Positions 1-6,358 of a stretch of DNA of 11,233 bases are shown here, piece by piece. Positions within the stretch are counted from its first letter, which is position 1. The number at the start of each line of letters is the position of its first letter. The notes beneath the pieces were generated by a model. The model had not been told where the DNA came from. It made no database searches and saw only the letters and a program-made list of their open reading frames with translations. The position numbers and the translations under genes are program-made. This DNA is from Afipia sp. Its GTDB lineage: Bacteria > Pseudomonadota > Alphaproteobacteria > Rhizobiales > Xanthobacteraceae. The stretch spans positions 1-11,233 of the forward strand of contig JAGVII010000596.1 in NCBI GenBank assembly GCA_020056155.1. Direction: 5' to 3'.

Positions 1-77
1 CCATCGAGCACCACAAGCGCGTTGAAACGCTTGTGGACCGCTTTTGTAGCGAGAATCTCGCGCTGAATGTCGTCCAT
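1..77 (-). CDS. ABC transporter ATP-binding protein, branched-chain amino acid type (N-terminal fragment)
   Basis: Only the first 25 codons are in the window. The minus strand reads MDDIQREILATKAVHKRFNA followed by LVVLDG. The pattern of a short lead, then 'V-x-K-x-F-x-A-L-x-V-L-x-G', is typical of the first two beta strands of LivG-like ATPases, just before the Walker A loop, which lies outside the window. The start is the ATG at 77. An in-frame GTG directly before it (80) is an alternative, and a TAA closes the frame a few codons upstream. The gene begins 25 bases after the binding-protein gene ends and on the same strand, so it is the next gene of that transport operon. The family is inferred from a short N-terminus plus context. 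Confidence 0.72.
   Translation of the reverse strand, partial: MDDIQREILATKAVHKRFNALVVLD
11..36. repeat. Perfect 9-bp inverted repeat inside the start of the ABC ATPase gene
   Basis: CCACAAGCG (11-19) is the exact reverse complement of CGCTTGTGG (28-36), with an 8-base spacer. In the minus-strand message this would form a hairpin around codons 14-22 of the ATPase gene. The encoded residues (V-H-K-R-F-N-A-L-V-V) are normal for the family, so the symmetry may be a by-product of codon choice. Confidence 0.5.
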
Positions 78-102
78 CACTTTGTCGCTCGCTTAACGCG
101 CG

Positions 103-1440
103 CTAAGATTTGTTCAATGGCAATAGTGACGAACCGATCGGCACATTGGCATCCGTTGCATTCTCCGTGACAACAAAATCAAGCTTGAATTTGCTGCCCG
201 CGGGCGCCTTGATCCATTGCGCTCCTATGATGGGACCCGGCGATACGTTCGGCACAGGCCCGCTAGTAAAGTCAATCGGTCCTGAAATTGTCGTGGTTTT
301 AAGTGTCGATAGTGCTTTGGCCACTGCAGCCTTGCTGCTCGGATCGCCGCTTGCCTTGAGGGCCGCTATGCCAGCGTCAATCAACCCAAGAGACGCGCCA
401 AGTTGCTGCGTCCATTGGCGGCCCGAGGCTTTTTCATAGCCGTCAGCGAGCTCTAGCCCGCCAAGACCTGTCAGCGTCGACTTGTAGGGGAATGTCCTGT
501 GCCAGTAGCATGCCGTCGAAAGGTTGATCCCCAGATCGCCCAGCGCTTCAACGCCGGACGGAAAGAGACCAAACTTCGCGACTTGGCAAATTTTCACGAT
601 CTTCGTGTAGCCTTGCTGCGCCGCCTGTCGCCAGAATGCCGCAAAATCAGGCGGGATCGGGAAGGTGTTGAATATTTCGCATTGCTCCTTTTTGAACACC
701 GCAATCTGCGCAGAATAATCCGTTGTTCCATCCTCATATGGTCCCGGATCAACAATCGTGAAGCCACCCTTGGTGAGGAGCGGTGCAAGGCTCGCGCGGA
801 TCGCATTGCCGTCTGCATCATTTGGGTAAAGAACGCCCACCTTTTTGTTAGTTTGAACTGATCCGTTCCAGATCGACTGATACGTTTTTGAGAATTCTCC
901 TACACCGAATCCAAAGTGATAGGTCCATTTGAATGGCGATGGCGCTCCAGGCTTTGCCCCTCGGCCAAAATACCAAGCTTGCCAAGGCATGACTGTCGAA
1001 AGACAAGGTACGCCGGCGGCCTCACACGCGTCTGATACCGGATTGATTGTTTCCGGTGTCGAGACAGCGAGCATAAGATCAACGTTATCCTGGTTGATCA
1101 GTGTTTTCGCGAGTTGGCTTGCGCGTGACGGATCGGACTGAGTGTCGCGATCAAGAATTTGCATCTGATAAGTGATACCTCCAATCGTCACCCCGCCGCT
1201 AAGCGCTTTACGCGCCAATTCGAGGATGTAGCCGTCGGTTTGCCCGAACCCTCCCAACGCCCCCGTTCGCGGACTGATAAATCCAACCTTCAGAACTCTA
1301 TCGGACCCCGCGGCAAGGGCTCCGCTTCCCGACAACGTCAGAGCAACACCTCCGACTGTCGCCCCAACAAGAACTTCGCGCCGCGACATTCTACCCGCTT
1401 CAATCGGCAAGCCGCGCTCTTGTATGCTGTCGTTTGTCAT
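103..1440 (-). CDS. ABC transporter substrate-binding protein, branched-chain amino acid/amide type, Tat-exported
   Basis: A 445-residue periplasmic ligand-binding protein of the Leu/Ile/Val-type class (type I periplasmic binding fold, HAAT family). It should capture an amino acid, amide or related small molecule and deliver it to an inner-membrane ABC permease. The N-terminus carries a twin-arginine signal: S-R-R-E-V-L-V at residues 19-25, a hydrophobic stretch to about 40, and an A-L-A-A cleavage region near 41-44. The mature part opens with 'VLKVGFISPRTGALGGFGQ', the usual first strand and ligand-loop region. Motifs such as 'INQDNVDLMLAVSTPET' and 'KKVGVLYPNDADG' fit the fold. The ATG at 1440 is chosen because GGGGA (1446-1450) lies 5 bases upstream. 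A start at 1458 would add six residues without a comparable site. The ATPase gene follows on the same strand. The substrate cannot be read from the sequence. Confidence 0.9.
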   Translation of the reverse strand: MTNDSIQERGLPIEAGRMSRREVLVGATVGGVALTLSGSGALAAGSDRVLKVGFISPRTGALGGFGQTDGYILELARKALSGGVTIGGITYQMQILDRDTQSDPSRASQLAKTLINQDNVDLMLAVSTPETINPVSDACEAAGVPCLSTVMPWQAWYFGRGAKPGAPSPFKWTYHFGFGVGEFSKTYQSIWNGSVQTNKKVGVLYPNDADGNAIRASLAPLLTKGGFTIVDPGPYEDGTTDYSAQIAVFKKEQCEIFNTFPIPPDFAAFWRQAAQQGYTKIVKICQVAKFGLFPSGVEALGDLGINLSTACYWHRTFPYKSTLTGLGGLELADGYEKASGRQWTQQLGASLGLIDAGIAALKASGDPSSKAAVAKALSTLKTTTISGPIDFTSGPVPNVSPGPIIGAQWIKAPAGSKFKLDFVVTENATDANVPIGSSLLPLNKS

Positions 1441-1445
1441 CTTTG

Positions 1446-1450
1446 TCCCC
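1446..1450 (-). promoter_or_regulatory. Ribosome binding site that decides the binding-protein start
   Basis: GGGGA on the minus strand sits 5 bases before the ATG at 1440. It supports this start over the ATG at 1458. Confidence 0.5.
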
Positions 1451-1650
1451 CGCACCATTGCGAACTCTGCAGAAGGTTAGGGGCGAGATGAAAGAGCCGT
1501 CTAATCGATATTTGTAATTGCAGTTATCTGTTGGATGGATGCGGTACGCAGTGAGGGAAGCTAGTCGGAAGTCCGCAATGGTCACCGCGATGTTCGCAAC
1601 TGCAATACAACTGGGCACTTCATGCCATTTTTTGAACCAGGACCTTTCGA

Positions 1651-1671
1651 GATCGGCTGATCAGCTTGATC
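1651..1671. promoter_or_regulatory. Candidate operator: GCTGATCAGC palindrome flanked by GATC
   Basis: A perfect 10-base palindrome at 1656-1665 is flanked by GATC at 1651-1654 and 1668-1671, giving three GATC sites in 21 bases. It lies about 215 bases upstream of the binding-protein start and 300 bases upstream of the regulator start. A regulatory role is inferred from symmetry and place only. Confidence 0.25.
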
Positions 1672-1781
1672 TTTCGGCCTGCACGGATGAAAGCATAGGT
1701 GCTCCGAAAACAGCCGGTATCATTGCGCTAAACCCATTATAGAGCAAAGATTACTCCTGCGACCCGCAGTAGAGCGACGAT

Positions 1782-1828
1782 AGATATTTGAGAGTTTTTT
1801 AGGCGGGAGGCGGACATCAAAAATATCT
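1782..1828. promoter_or_regulatory. Candidate operator pair: AGATATTT / AAATATCT inverted repeat
   Basis: AGATATTT (1782-1789) and its exact reverse complement AAATATCT (1821-1828) lie 39 bases apart centre to centre, close to four helical turns. AT-rich half-sites spaced by whole turns would suit a LysR tetramer contacting two sites, but the match is only 8 bases. Confidence 0.25.
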
Positions 1829-1835
1829 GCATCAT

Positions 1836-1849
1836 GCACCGAACGGTGC
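1836..1849. promoter_or_regulatory. Candidate operator: GCACCG-AA-CGGTGC palindrome
   Basis: Perfect 6-base arms around a 2-base centre, 120 bases before the regulator gene start and within the divergent intergenic region. The compact form looks like a dimer binding site. The identity of any binding protein is unknown. Confidence 0.3.
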
Positions 1850-1969
1850 TGTAACTTCTGATCCTAACGATGAAACTCAGGTCTCTTCCTTGAACCTGCG
1901 ACCTTCTGCCGCGAGCACAAATCAAGCCGCGGGCGCGTCGGTAATTTTGCGTGGATGCGGAGCGCTTTG

Positions 1970-2887
1970 ATGAATCTACGAAATGTCGATCTCAATCTAC
2001 TTGTGGTTCTCGACGCCTTATTGAGCGAACGAAATGTCAGCCGTGCTGGTCAGCGAATTGGCTTGAGCCAATCGGCAATGAGCGCTGCTCTCTCCAGGCT
2101 TAGAGAAGTCTTTAGAGATCCTCTTCTCATTAGAGTGGGGCGCGAGCTTGCGTTGACCCGTAATGCTGAAGATTTGATCGTTCCCATTCGAGATGCATTG
2201 AGCCGCATCGAGAAAACATTGCTTCAAAAACCCGGATTTGATCCAGCTGTCGATGCACGTACTTTCTCAATTTCGGCGTCCGATTACGCGTCTCTGGTTC
2301 TGCTGACAAGATTTGTTGGAGTCGTCGCGAACGAAGCGCCAAATGTAACCGTCCATCTATTGCCCCGCTCACGAGATGCTGCCCGTGTTTTGCAAACGGA
2401 CCAAGCCGACATCGTCATCGAACCAAGCGAGCTATTTGGCGAAACTGACTTTCCCTCTGTCCCGATCTTTAGTGATCGATGGCTTTGCGCAGTCGATGCA
2501 AATAACCAAGAGGTCCCGGAAGTACAGATGACGAAGGATCAGTTCTTGCGGCTTCCGCATCTGGTTTACGGGATTGGACAGGACCGCCAGCTCAATCTAG
2601 CTGATCAACACCTAGCACAGTCTGGTATTGTGCGTCGCATTGATGTCACAGTTGAAAGCTTCTTGCTGGTACCATTCCTGATCCAAGGCACCCGAATGAT
2701 AAGCTTAGTTTTGGAACGCGCCGCAAAACGGCTTGCGGCAACAACAAATATTCGGACATTGGAGTGTCCATTTTCATTGCCCGACATCCATGAATCAATG
2801 TACTGGCACCCGCGCCACACAACGGATTCAGGACATCGGTGGTTACGCGAGCGGCTAAAATTAGTGGCGGCAGAACTCGACATGTAG
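1970..2887 (+). CDS. LysR-family transcriptional regulator, NodD-like subgroup
   Basis: A 305-residue DNA-binding regulator of normal LysR length. The winged helix-turn-helix covers about residues 5-64: 'DLNLLVVLDALLSERNVSRA', then GQRIGLSQSAMSAALSRLRE, then FRDPLLIRVGREL-LT. The 'VDLNLL..LDALL.ERNV' opening and 'LSQSAMS.ALSRLR' recognition helix resemble NodD, NahR and SyrM-type members. The rest (about 90-300) is the two-lobed effector-binding domain, including 'ADIVIEP' and a C-terminal 'WHPRHTTDSGHRWLRERL' like that of the same subgroup. The ATG at 1970 is preferred because GGAG at 1959-1962 sits 7 bases before it. The upstream ATG at 1955 would add five residues. It is divergent from the transport operon, which it probably controls in response to a small aromatic or plant-type molecule. 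Both target and effector are inference. Confidence 0.9.
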   Translation: MNLRNVDLNLLVVLDALLSERNVSRAGQRIGLSQSAMSAALSRLREVFRDPLLIRVGRELALTRNAEDLIVPIRDALSRIEKTLLQKPGFDPAVDARTFSISASDYASLVLLTRFVGVVANEAPNVTVHLLPRSRDAARVLQTDQADIVIEPSELFGETDFPSVPIFSDRWLCAVDANNQEVPEVQMTKDQFLRLPHLVYGIGQDRQLNLADQHLAQSGIVRRIDVTVESFLLVPFLIQGTRMISLVLERAAKRLAATTNIRTLECPFSLPDIHESMYWHPRHTTDSGHRWLRERLKLVAAELDM

Positions 2888-3055
2888 CCGAGCTGCACGG
2901 TGAGAACCGAACAGTGTTGCATCCGAACACACCGCCCACCGACATTACCGACGGGCGGGTCGTCGCACCGAAATACAGCTAGGAACACAATTTACGCGCA
3001 TCCTGTACCGCTCATTACGCGAATTAAGCGAGCGGCTACGGAACCCTGCCGTGCG
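2888..3055. other. Non-coding gap after the LysR-type gene, with weak GC hairpins
   Basis: No gene seen. CCGCCC (2932-2937) and GGGCGG (2953-2958) form a 6-base all-GC stem with a 15-base loop about 45 bases past the LysR stop. A second weak stem pairs CCGCTC (3008-3013) with GAGCGG (3030-3035). Neither is followed by a T run on the plus strand, so neither is a convincing intrinsic terminator. Apart from the separate hypothetical frame at 3056-3571, the interval to 3782 holds nothing else recognised except the hairpin at 3743-3776. Confidence 0.4.
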
Positions 3056-3571
3056 CTAGCTGAGGGTTCTAGAAATGCTTACTTCTGCTAGTCCATCACC
3101 GGTCGCGTTAAGTCTTCCTACCGCCCTCGCCGCCAATTCATCACGCCGACTTAGCCATTTCAGTACCGATTGAAGTTTGGGTCGCCGCGCAAGCATAGAT
3201 ATTGCATAACGTGGGCTATCCTCGAATTTGACGATGGGCGTACAGCCGGTGAGCTTCTTTGCATAAGCGCTCGCATCCGGATGTGGCGCTCCATTGGCGT
3301 CACCTTCCAGGGCCGGCATCGCAGGCTGTGACGCTAGGCGTGCTTCAAGAGCATCCAGGCTCGCCTTCCGTGGGGCCCAGCCGTCGGCGGTAATTGTGAA
3401 CCATAATCGACACGTTATCCGACCCTCCAGGGGAATAGCACTCCGCCGGAACACGGCTTCATTGAATTTTCCATTTTTGGCGAGGCTAGGCCACATCAGC
3501 TTCGCAAGTCCTTGCAGTTGGGCATCGCGTCCGTCTCGACCGCGCTTCGCTGCCGAATATGTTGGCACCAC
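3056..3571 (-). CDS. Hypothetical protein, possibly the larger piece of a frameshifted gene
   Basis: This 171-codon minus-strand frame was not recognised as any family. It opens with GTG at 3571 and its composition is fairly protein-like, for example 'RLWFTITADGW', 'SLDALEARLASQPAMPALEG' and 'PKLQSVLKWLSRRDELAARA'. It shows no membrane segment, signal peptide or catalytic motif. The frame stays open upstream to a TAG at 3731-3733 without an ATG. An ATG in another frame at 3723, preceded by AGGAG (3728-3732), reads MTKPRRHYDRTFQPTLLRDI and runs to 3496. A single shift near 3600-3620 would join the two into a protein of about 220 residues. The third-base GC bias is weak. It could be a decayed gene, a gene broken by a sequencing error, or chance. 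Confidence 0.3.
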   Translation of the reverse strand: MVPTYSAAKRGRDGRDAQLQGLAKLMWPSLAKNGKFNEAVFRRSAIPLEGRITCRLWFTITADGWAPRKASLDALEARLASQPAMPALEGDANGAPHPDASAYAKKLTGCTPIVKFEDSPRYAISMLARRPKLQSVLKWLSRRDELAARAVGRLNATGDGLAEVSISRTLS

Positions 3572-3742
3572 AACCGCAGCTTTTCTCCGGAGGAGCGGCA
3601 GTGCTGCCGCGGCGCAAGAGTGCGTGTACGGAGAGCCACAAGGTTGAATAGAAAGATCAATCCTATGTCGCGAAGAAGGGTTGGTTGAAAGGTCCTGTCG
3701 TAGTGACGCCGAGGCTTGGTCATTTAGCTCCTATGGTTTTGA

Positions 3743-3776
3743 TTTGAGCAGGGCCGCGCCTGTGGCTCTGCTCGAA
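3743..3776 (-). terminator. Strong hairpin just past the MBL-fold gene (candidate terminator or mRNA-end structure)
   Basis: GAGCAGGGCC (3746-3755) faces GGCTCTGCTC (3764-3773) across an 8-base loop. On the plus strand it is a 10-pair stem with one G-U pair, extendable to 13 with TTT/GAA. On the minus strand the wobble becomes an A-C mismatch. It begins 7 bases after the MBL-fold stop. No T run follows on either strand, so it is not a textbook intrinsic terminator. It may protect the 3' end of the message. Confidence 0.4.
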
Positions 3777-3782
3777 ATGCGG

Positions 3783-4784
3783 TCAGTAATCCCACCAAGT
3801 CGGGACCCAACGATAGAGGTCACCGGCGACCGCTACCCGTCCAATCGACGGGAACGGCATATGGGTGGCCACCAGCCATGAGCCGGTCGCCGCCAACTCC
3901 CGCATGAGCCGGACACGGATACGGGTCGCCTCCTCGGGATCGTGTTCGAAGCCGTTGTGCCATTCGGGGTGATCGAACGAGACGGGGAATATCGCGTCGC
4001 CTGCAAACATCAGCCGATCGCCGTTGGACTCAAGGCGGACCACGCTGTGCCCGGGGGTATGACCGCCCGTGCGCGTGACGACCACGCCCGGCGCCACCTT
4101 GGCGTACTCCTCGAACGGCTGCATTTGGTTGCGGTATTCGTTTAGAAACCGCTTGGCCGCACTCCGGGCCAGATCCGCGAGCGCCGGCGGCATGGCGGTG
4201 CGTGAAAAATCGGGCGACGCCCAGAACTTGACCTCGGCGGCGGCCACGTGGATTCTCAGGTCCGGGCGCAACTGCTCCTTCACCCCGCCGACGAGCAATC
4301 CGCCAACGTGGTCAAAATGCATGTGAGTTAGCACCACATCGGTCACCGCCCCGAGATCGATGCCGGCATTCTTCAGTCGCAGGCCCAACTGCCCGGCCCG
4401 CGGAAAGTCCGGGTACTCCATTCCTAGTCCGCTGTCGATAAGGATGGTTTGGTCGCCCCTGCGCACCACGACCTCGTTCAGCGCCCAATCGAACGCATCC
4501 CGCGACAGGAACCTGTCGTCCAGCCAGGCCGCCCGGACGGCCGGGTCAGCGTTGGTGGCCATTGACTCGGCTGGCGGCGTTAGCACGCCATCGCTTATCA
4601 CCATCACTTCAATCTCGCCGACCCGCAGCGCATAGCGTGATGGCACCAACTCGTCGGACAACGGTCGGATCTGTTGAGGGGTGTTACTCGAGTTCTTATT
4701 GGATTCCTGCTGGGTGGTACGAATCATCTGCTTCATCTTTGATATTTTCCTGCTTCTAGGTGGCATTGGATTCGGCTTCGTCAT
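3783..4784 (-). CDS. MBL-fold metallo-hydrolase (lactonase / organophosphate-hydrolase-like branch)
   Basis: A 333-residue metallo-beta-lactamase-fold hydrolase with a complete dinuclear metal site. The H-x-H-x-D-H motif is T-H-M-H-F-D-H at 153-159. The third histidine is H242 in G-H-T-P-G-H, the bridging aspartate is D263 in A-G-D-A, and the last ligand is H308 in A-T-H-M-P. The wording around 'VTDVVLTHMHFDHVGGL' and 'VLIDSGLG'-type strands resembles the branch containing AHL lactonases of the AttM type and methyl parathion hydrolase. The substrate is not determinable here. No signal peptide is visible, so it is probably cytoplasmic. The start is uncertain: ATG at 4784 has no clear ribosome site, while ATG at 4736 (residue 17) has AGGA 11 bases upstream. 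Two sampled 60-base blocks of this gene are about 63% GC against about 50% in two blocks of the LysR gene, hinting at a different origin. Confidence 0.9.
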   Translation of the reverse strand: MTKPNPMPPRSRKISKMKQMIRTTQQESNKNSSNTPQQIRPLSDELVPSRYALRVGEIEVMVISDGVLTPPAESMATNADPAVRAAWLDDRFLSRDAFDWALNEVVVRRGDQTILIDSGLGMEYPDFPRAGQLGLRLKNAGIDLGAVTDVVLTHMHFDHVGGLLVGGVKEQLRPDLRIHVAAAEVKFWASPDFSRTAMPPALADLARSAAKRFLNEYRNQMQPFEEYAKVAPGVVVTRTGGHTPGHSVVRLESNGDRLMFAGDAIFPVSFDHPEWHNGFEHDPEEATRIRVRLMRELAATGSWLVATHMPFPSIGRVAVAGDLYRWVPTWWDY

Positions 4785-5218
4785 CCGAGGAAGCGCGCTT
4801 CCTACGCGAGATCGGCAATTCGTTCTTCTCCGTCGAGTGGGTGCTGATCGATATGTGCGGCTTCGGCACGTCGCGTGTGAACGCTCCGACCATGACGAAC
4901 CCAGTGCAATTCCGATATCGTTCTGAAGATCAGCGAGACTGACTTTGCGAATAAGCCAACCTACCTTCTGGGATAGGGGTGACGAGCGCTATTGAGATTC
5001 GTCGGGCAATCCGCGACATTCGTCTCTGTTCGGAAGTACCCACCACTATAGAATTAGGTTGATAGCAGCGGATGGCAAAACTTCATCAAAAGTCGCCCCA
5101 ACTCGCAGCACCGGTGTGGGGCGGAGTATGGGCCACGAGTTGGACGGAGGATCGCATCGGTTGGGTGTTCGTTTTTGCTGCCAAACAGACAGTTAGCCTA
5201 AAGGTGCGGGGCAATACA
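4785..5218. other. Non-coding gap between the MBL-fold gene and the signalling operon
   Basis: About 430 bases with no credible gene; the open frames on the plus strand near 4680-4940 have no ribosome site or recognisable protein features. The region must contain the promoter of the MBL-fold gene if that gene has its own, but I found no confident promoter boxes. One GC-rich hairpin (5094-5123) is listed separately. Confidence 0.5.
5094..5123 (-). terminator. Candidate terminator downstream of the signalling operon
   Basis: CGCCCCA (5094-5100) pairs perfectly with TGGGGCG (5117-5123), with a 16-base loop that itself contains the palindrome CACCGGTG (5109-5116). Read on the minus strand, the stem is followed by ACTTTTGATGAAGTTTTG, which is T-rich but interrupted. 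It sits about 95 bases past the last response-regulator stop, so it could end that operon. Confidence 0.35.
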
Positions 5219-5974
5219 TCATTTTGAAGCAAAATGTTGATTTTCGCTATGCCGCGCACCTTCAGCGGTTCCTATCGTCGGATTTACAGACTCCCCGCAT
5301 GTTTCGCGCGCTATAGCAGGCAGGAGCCCCCAGATTCGGATTAATTCACCAATTGAACCGGCTTGCATTTTCCGCATGAGATTGCCGCGGTGAAGCTTTA
5401 CCGTCACTTCGCTGATGCCGAGATCGAACGCTATCTGCTTGTTGACCCGCCCACGCGCAACTTCGTGCAAAACTTGCCGCTCGCGAGGCGTCAGCTTCTC
5501 AAAGCGCTCGACACTACTCCTGATAGCAAGCGCGTTGATGCGATACGCCAAATCGCGATTAATGCCTATGATCACCGCATCCAGCAACGTCTGATCTCGC
5601 ACCGGTTTTGTCAGAAAATCGATGGCGCCGGCCTTCATAGCCTCGACACTCATAGGAATATCACCATGCCCGGTCAGGAACACGATCGGCTTTGAATTAC
5701 CAGTTGCAACAAGATGACGTTGCAAGTCCAAGCCGCTAGATCCGGGCATGCGGACATCGAGAATAAGGCAGCCTGGTCGATCGAGCGTCCTCGTAGCAAG
5801 CAGTTCGCCGGTCGACGCGAACGCGACACATTCCATGCCGGCCGACAACATGAGGTTCTGTATGGCATCGCGAATCGCGGCATCATCATCCACGATGATC
5901 ACGACAGGCTGATCCGATGAAGGTATCGGCCGTTGAGATGCAGATATTCGGAGTACTACCGGATCATTGATCAT
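5219..5974 (-). CDS. FixJ/NodW-type response regulator (receiver plus LuxR-type HTH), second copy
   Basis: A 251-residue two-component output regulator. The receiver domain (about 24-140) has the acidic cluster D29-D30-D31, phospho-acceptor D73 in L-I-L-D-V-R-M-P, T101 in F-L-T-G-H-G-D-I-P and K123 in L-T-K-P. The LuxR/NarL-type DNA-binding domain (about 160-215) reads 'LTPRERQVLHEVARGRVNKQ' then 'LGISEVTVKLHRGNLMRKM', the NodW/NwsB/FixJ style. A tail of about 35 residues after the HTH is longer than in FixJ. The ATG at 5974 is chosen because GGAGG (5981-5985) lies 6 bases before it. The frame stays open further upstream to 6103, but that would overlap the previous gene by over 130 bases. It overlaps the receiver-only gene by 11 bases, so it is translationally coupled and presumably phosphorylated through the upstream kinase. 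Confidence 0.93.
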   Translation of the reverse strand: MINDPVVLRISASQRPIPSSDQPVVIIVDDDAAIRDAIQNLMLSAGMECVAFASTGELLATRTLDRPGCLILDVRMPGSSGLDLQRHLVATGNSKPIVFLTGHGDIPMSVEAMKAGAIDFLTKPVRDQTLLDAVIIGINRDLAYRINALAIRSSVERFEKLTPRERQVLHEVARGRVNKQIAFDLGISEVTVKLHRGNLMRKMQAGSIGELIRIWGLLPAIARETCGESVNPTIGTAEGARHSENQHFASK

Positions 5975-6356
5975 TTTCGCCCTCCAAATTCTCATTCCGC
6001 AATGTAAGATCGATGGCTGCGAGCAAGTCCTGACCGCCAAACGGCTTCTTGAAGAAGCCGCTAATATCCTTCCCGGTCGCGCGGTGCTGATCGCCGATCT
6101 CATGACGACCGGTCAAGAGAAACACGGGAAGTCTCGGCCGCGCCCTTTTTACCATGTCAAGCAACTCAAATCCGTCCATACCTGGCATGCCTATATCGGT
6201 GATCAGACAGTCGAACTCTGATAAACTAGTGCCGAGCAACGATAAGGCTGATTGAAAAGTCAAAACCGAATAGCCGGCCGATTCAAATAGATTCTCTAAT
6301 GACTCAAGAACTCTCGGATCATCGTCGACCACCGCGATAACAGGTTTTTTGTTCAC
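5964..6356 (-). CDS. Receiver-only (CheY-like) response regulator
   Basis: A 130-residue stand-alone receiver domain with no output domain. The acidic pocket is D11-D12-D13, the phospho-acceptor is D54 in L-I-T-D-I-G-M-P-G-M-D-G, the switch threonine is T82 in L-L-T-G, and the conserved lysine is K104 in F-F-K-K-P-F. Such proteins serve as phosphate shuttles or sinks in a phosphorelay, or as short-range protein partners. The start is a GTG at 6356, only 2 bases after the preceding gene's stop, with GGGGAAG in the end of that gene as its ribosome site. It overlaps the next gene by 11 bases. Its position between two FixJ-type regulators suggests it moderates phosphate flow between the shared kinase and them, which is inference. 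Confidence 0.9.
   Translation of the reverse strand: MNKKPVIAVVDDDPRVLESLENLFESAGYSVLTFQSALSLLGTSLSEFDCLITDIGMPGMDGFELLDMVKRARPRLPVFLLTGRHEIGDQHRATGKDISGFFKKPFGGQDLLAAIDLTLRNENLEGENDQ
5981..5985 (-). promoter_or_regulatory. Ribosome binding site that decides the start of the last response regulator
   Basis: GGAGG lies 6 bases before the ATG at 5974, inside the end of the receiver-only gene. It rules in the 251-residue form over the 294-residue frame. Confidence 0.7.
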
Positions 6357-6358
6357 GC

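Larger units (their letters stand above)
1441..1969. other. Divergent intergenic region between the transport operon and the LysR-type gene
   Basis: About 529 bases between two divergent starts. No convincing gene is present: open frames here are short, lack good ribosome sites and have no recognisable protein features. It must hold the promoters of both the transport operon (minus) and the regulator gene (plus). I could not identify confident -35/-10 boxes. Three dyad symmetries lie here (1651-1671, 1782-1828, 1836-1849) and are listed separately. LysR regulators usually bind in exactly this position, so these are the best operator candidates, but that is inference. Confidence 0.6.

Noticed and set aside
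170..215. A -24/-12 (sigma-54) promoter-like sequence around TTGGCATCCGTTGCA near 145-160
   Set aside because: The spacing between GG and GC is 8 instead of 10 bases and it lies inside the binding-protein gene.
110..1491. Plus-strand open frames opposite the binding-protein gene
   Set aside because: They are antisense to a well-supported gene, lack ribosome sites and read as low-quality Arg/Ser-rich translations.
1518..1742. A 74-codon plus-strand frame in the divergent intergenic region
   Set aside because: No ribosome site, no recognisable protein features, and it crosses the palindrome at 1656-1665.
5220..5236. CATTTTG-AAG-CAAAATG stem at the stop of the last response regulator as a terminator
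   Set aside because: The stem is short and AT-rich, overlaps coding sequence and is not followed by a T run on the minus strand.
5975..6103. N-terminal extension of the last response regulator up to 6103
   Set aside because: It would overlap the receiver-only gene by over 130 bases, and GGAGG marks the internal ATG at 5974 as the start.
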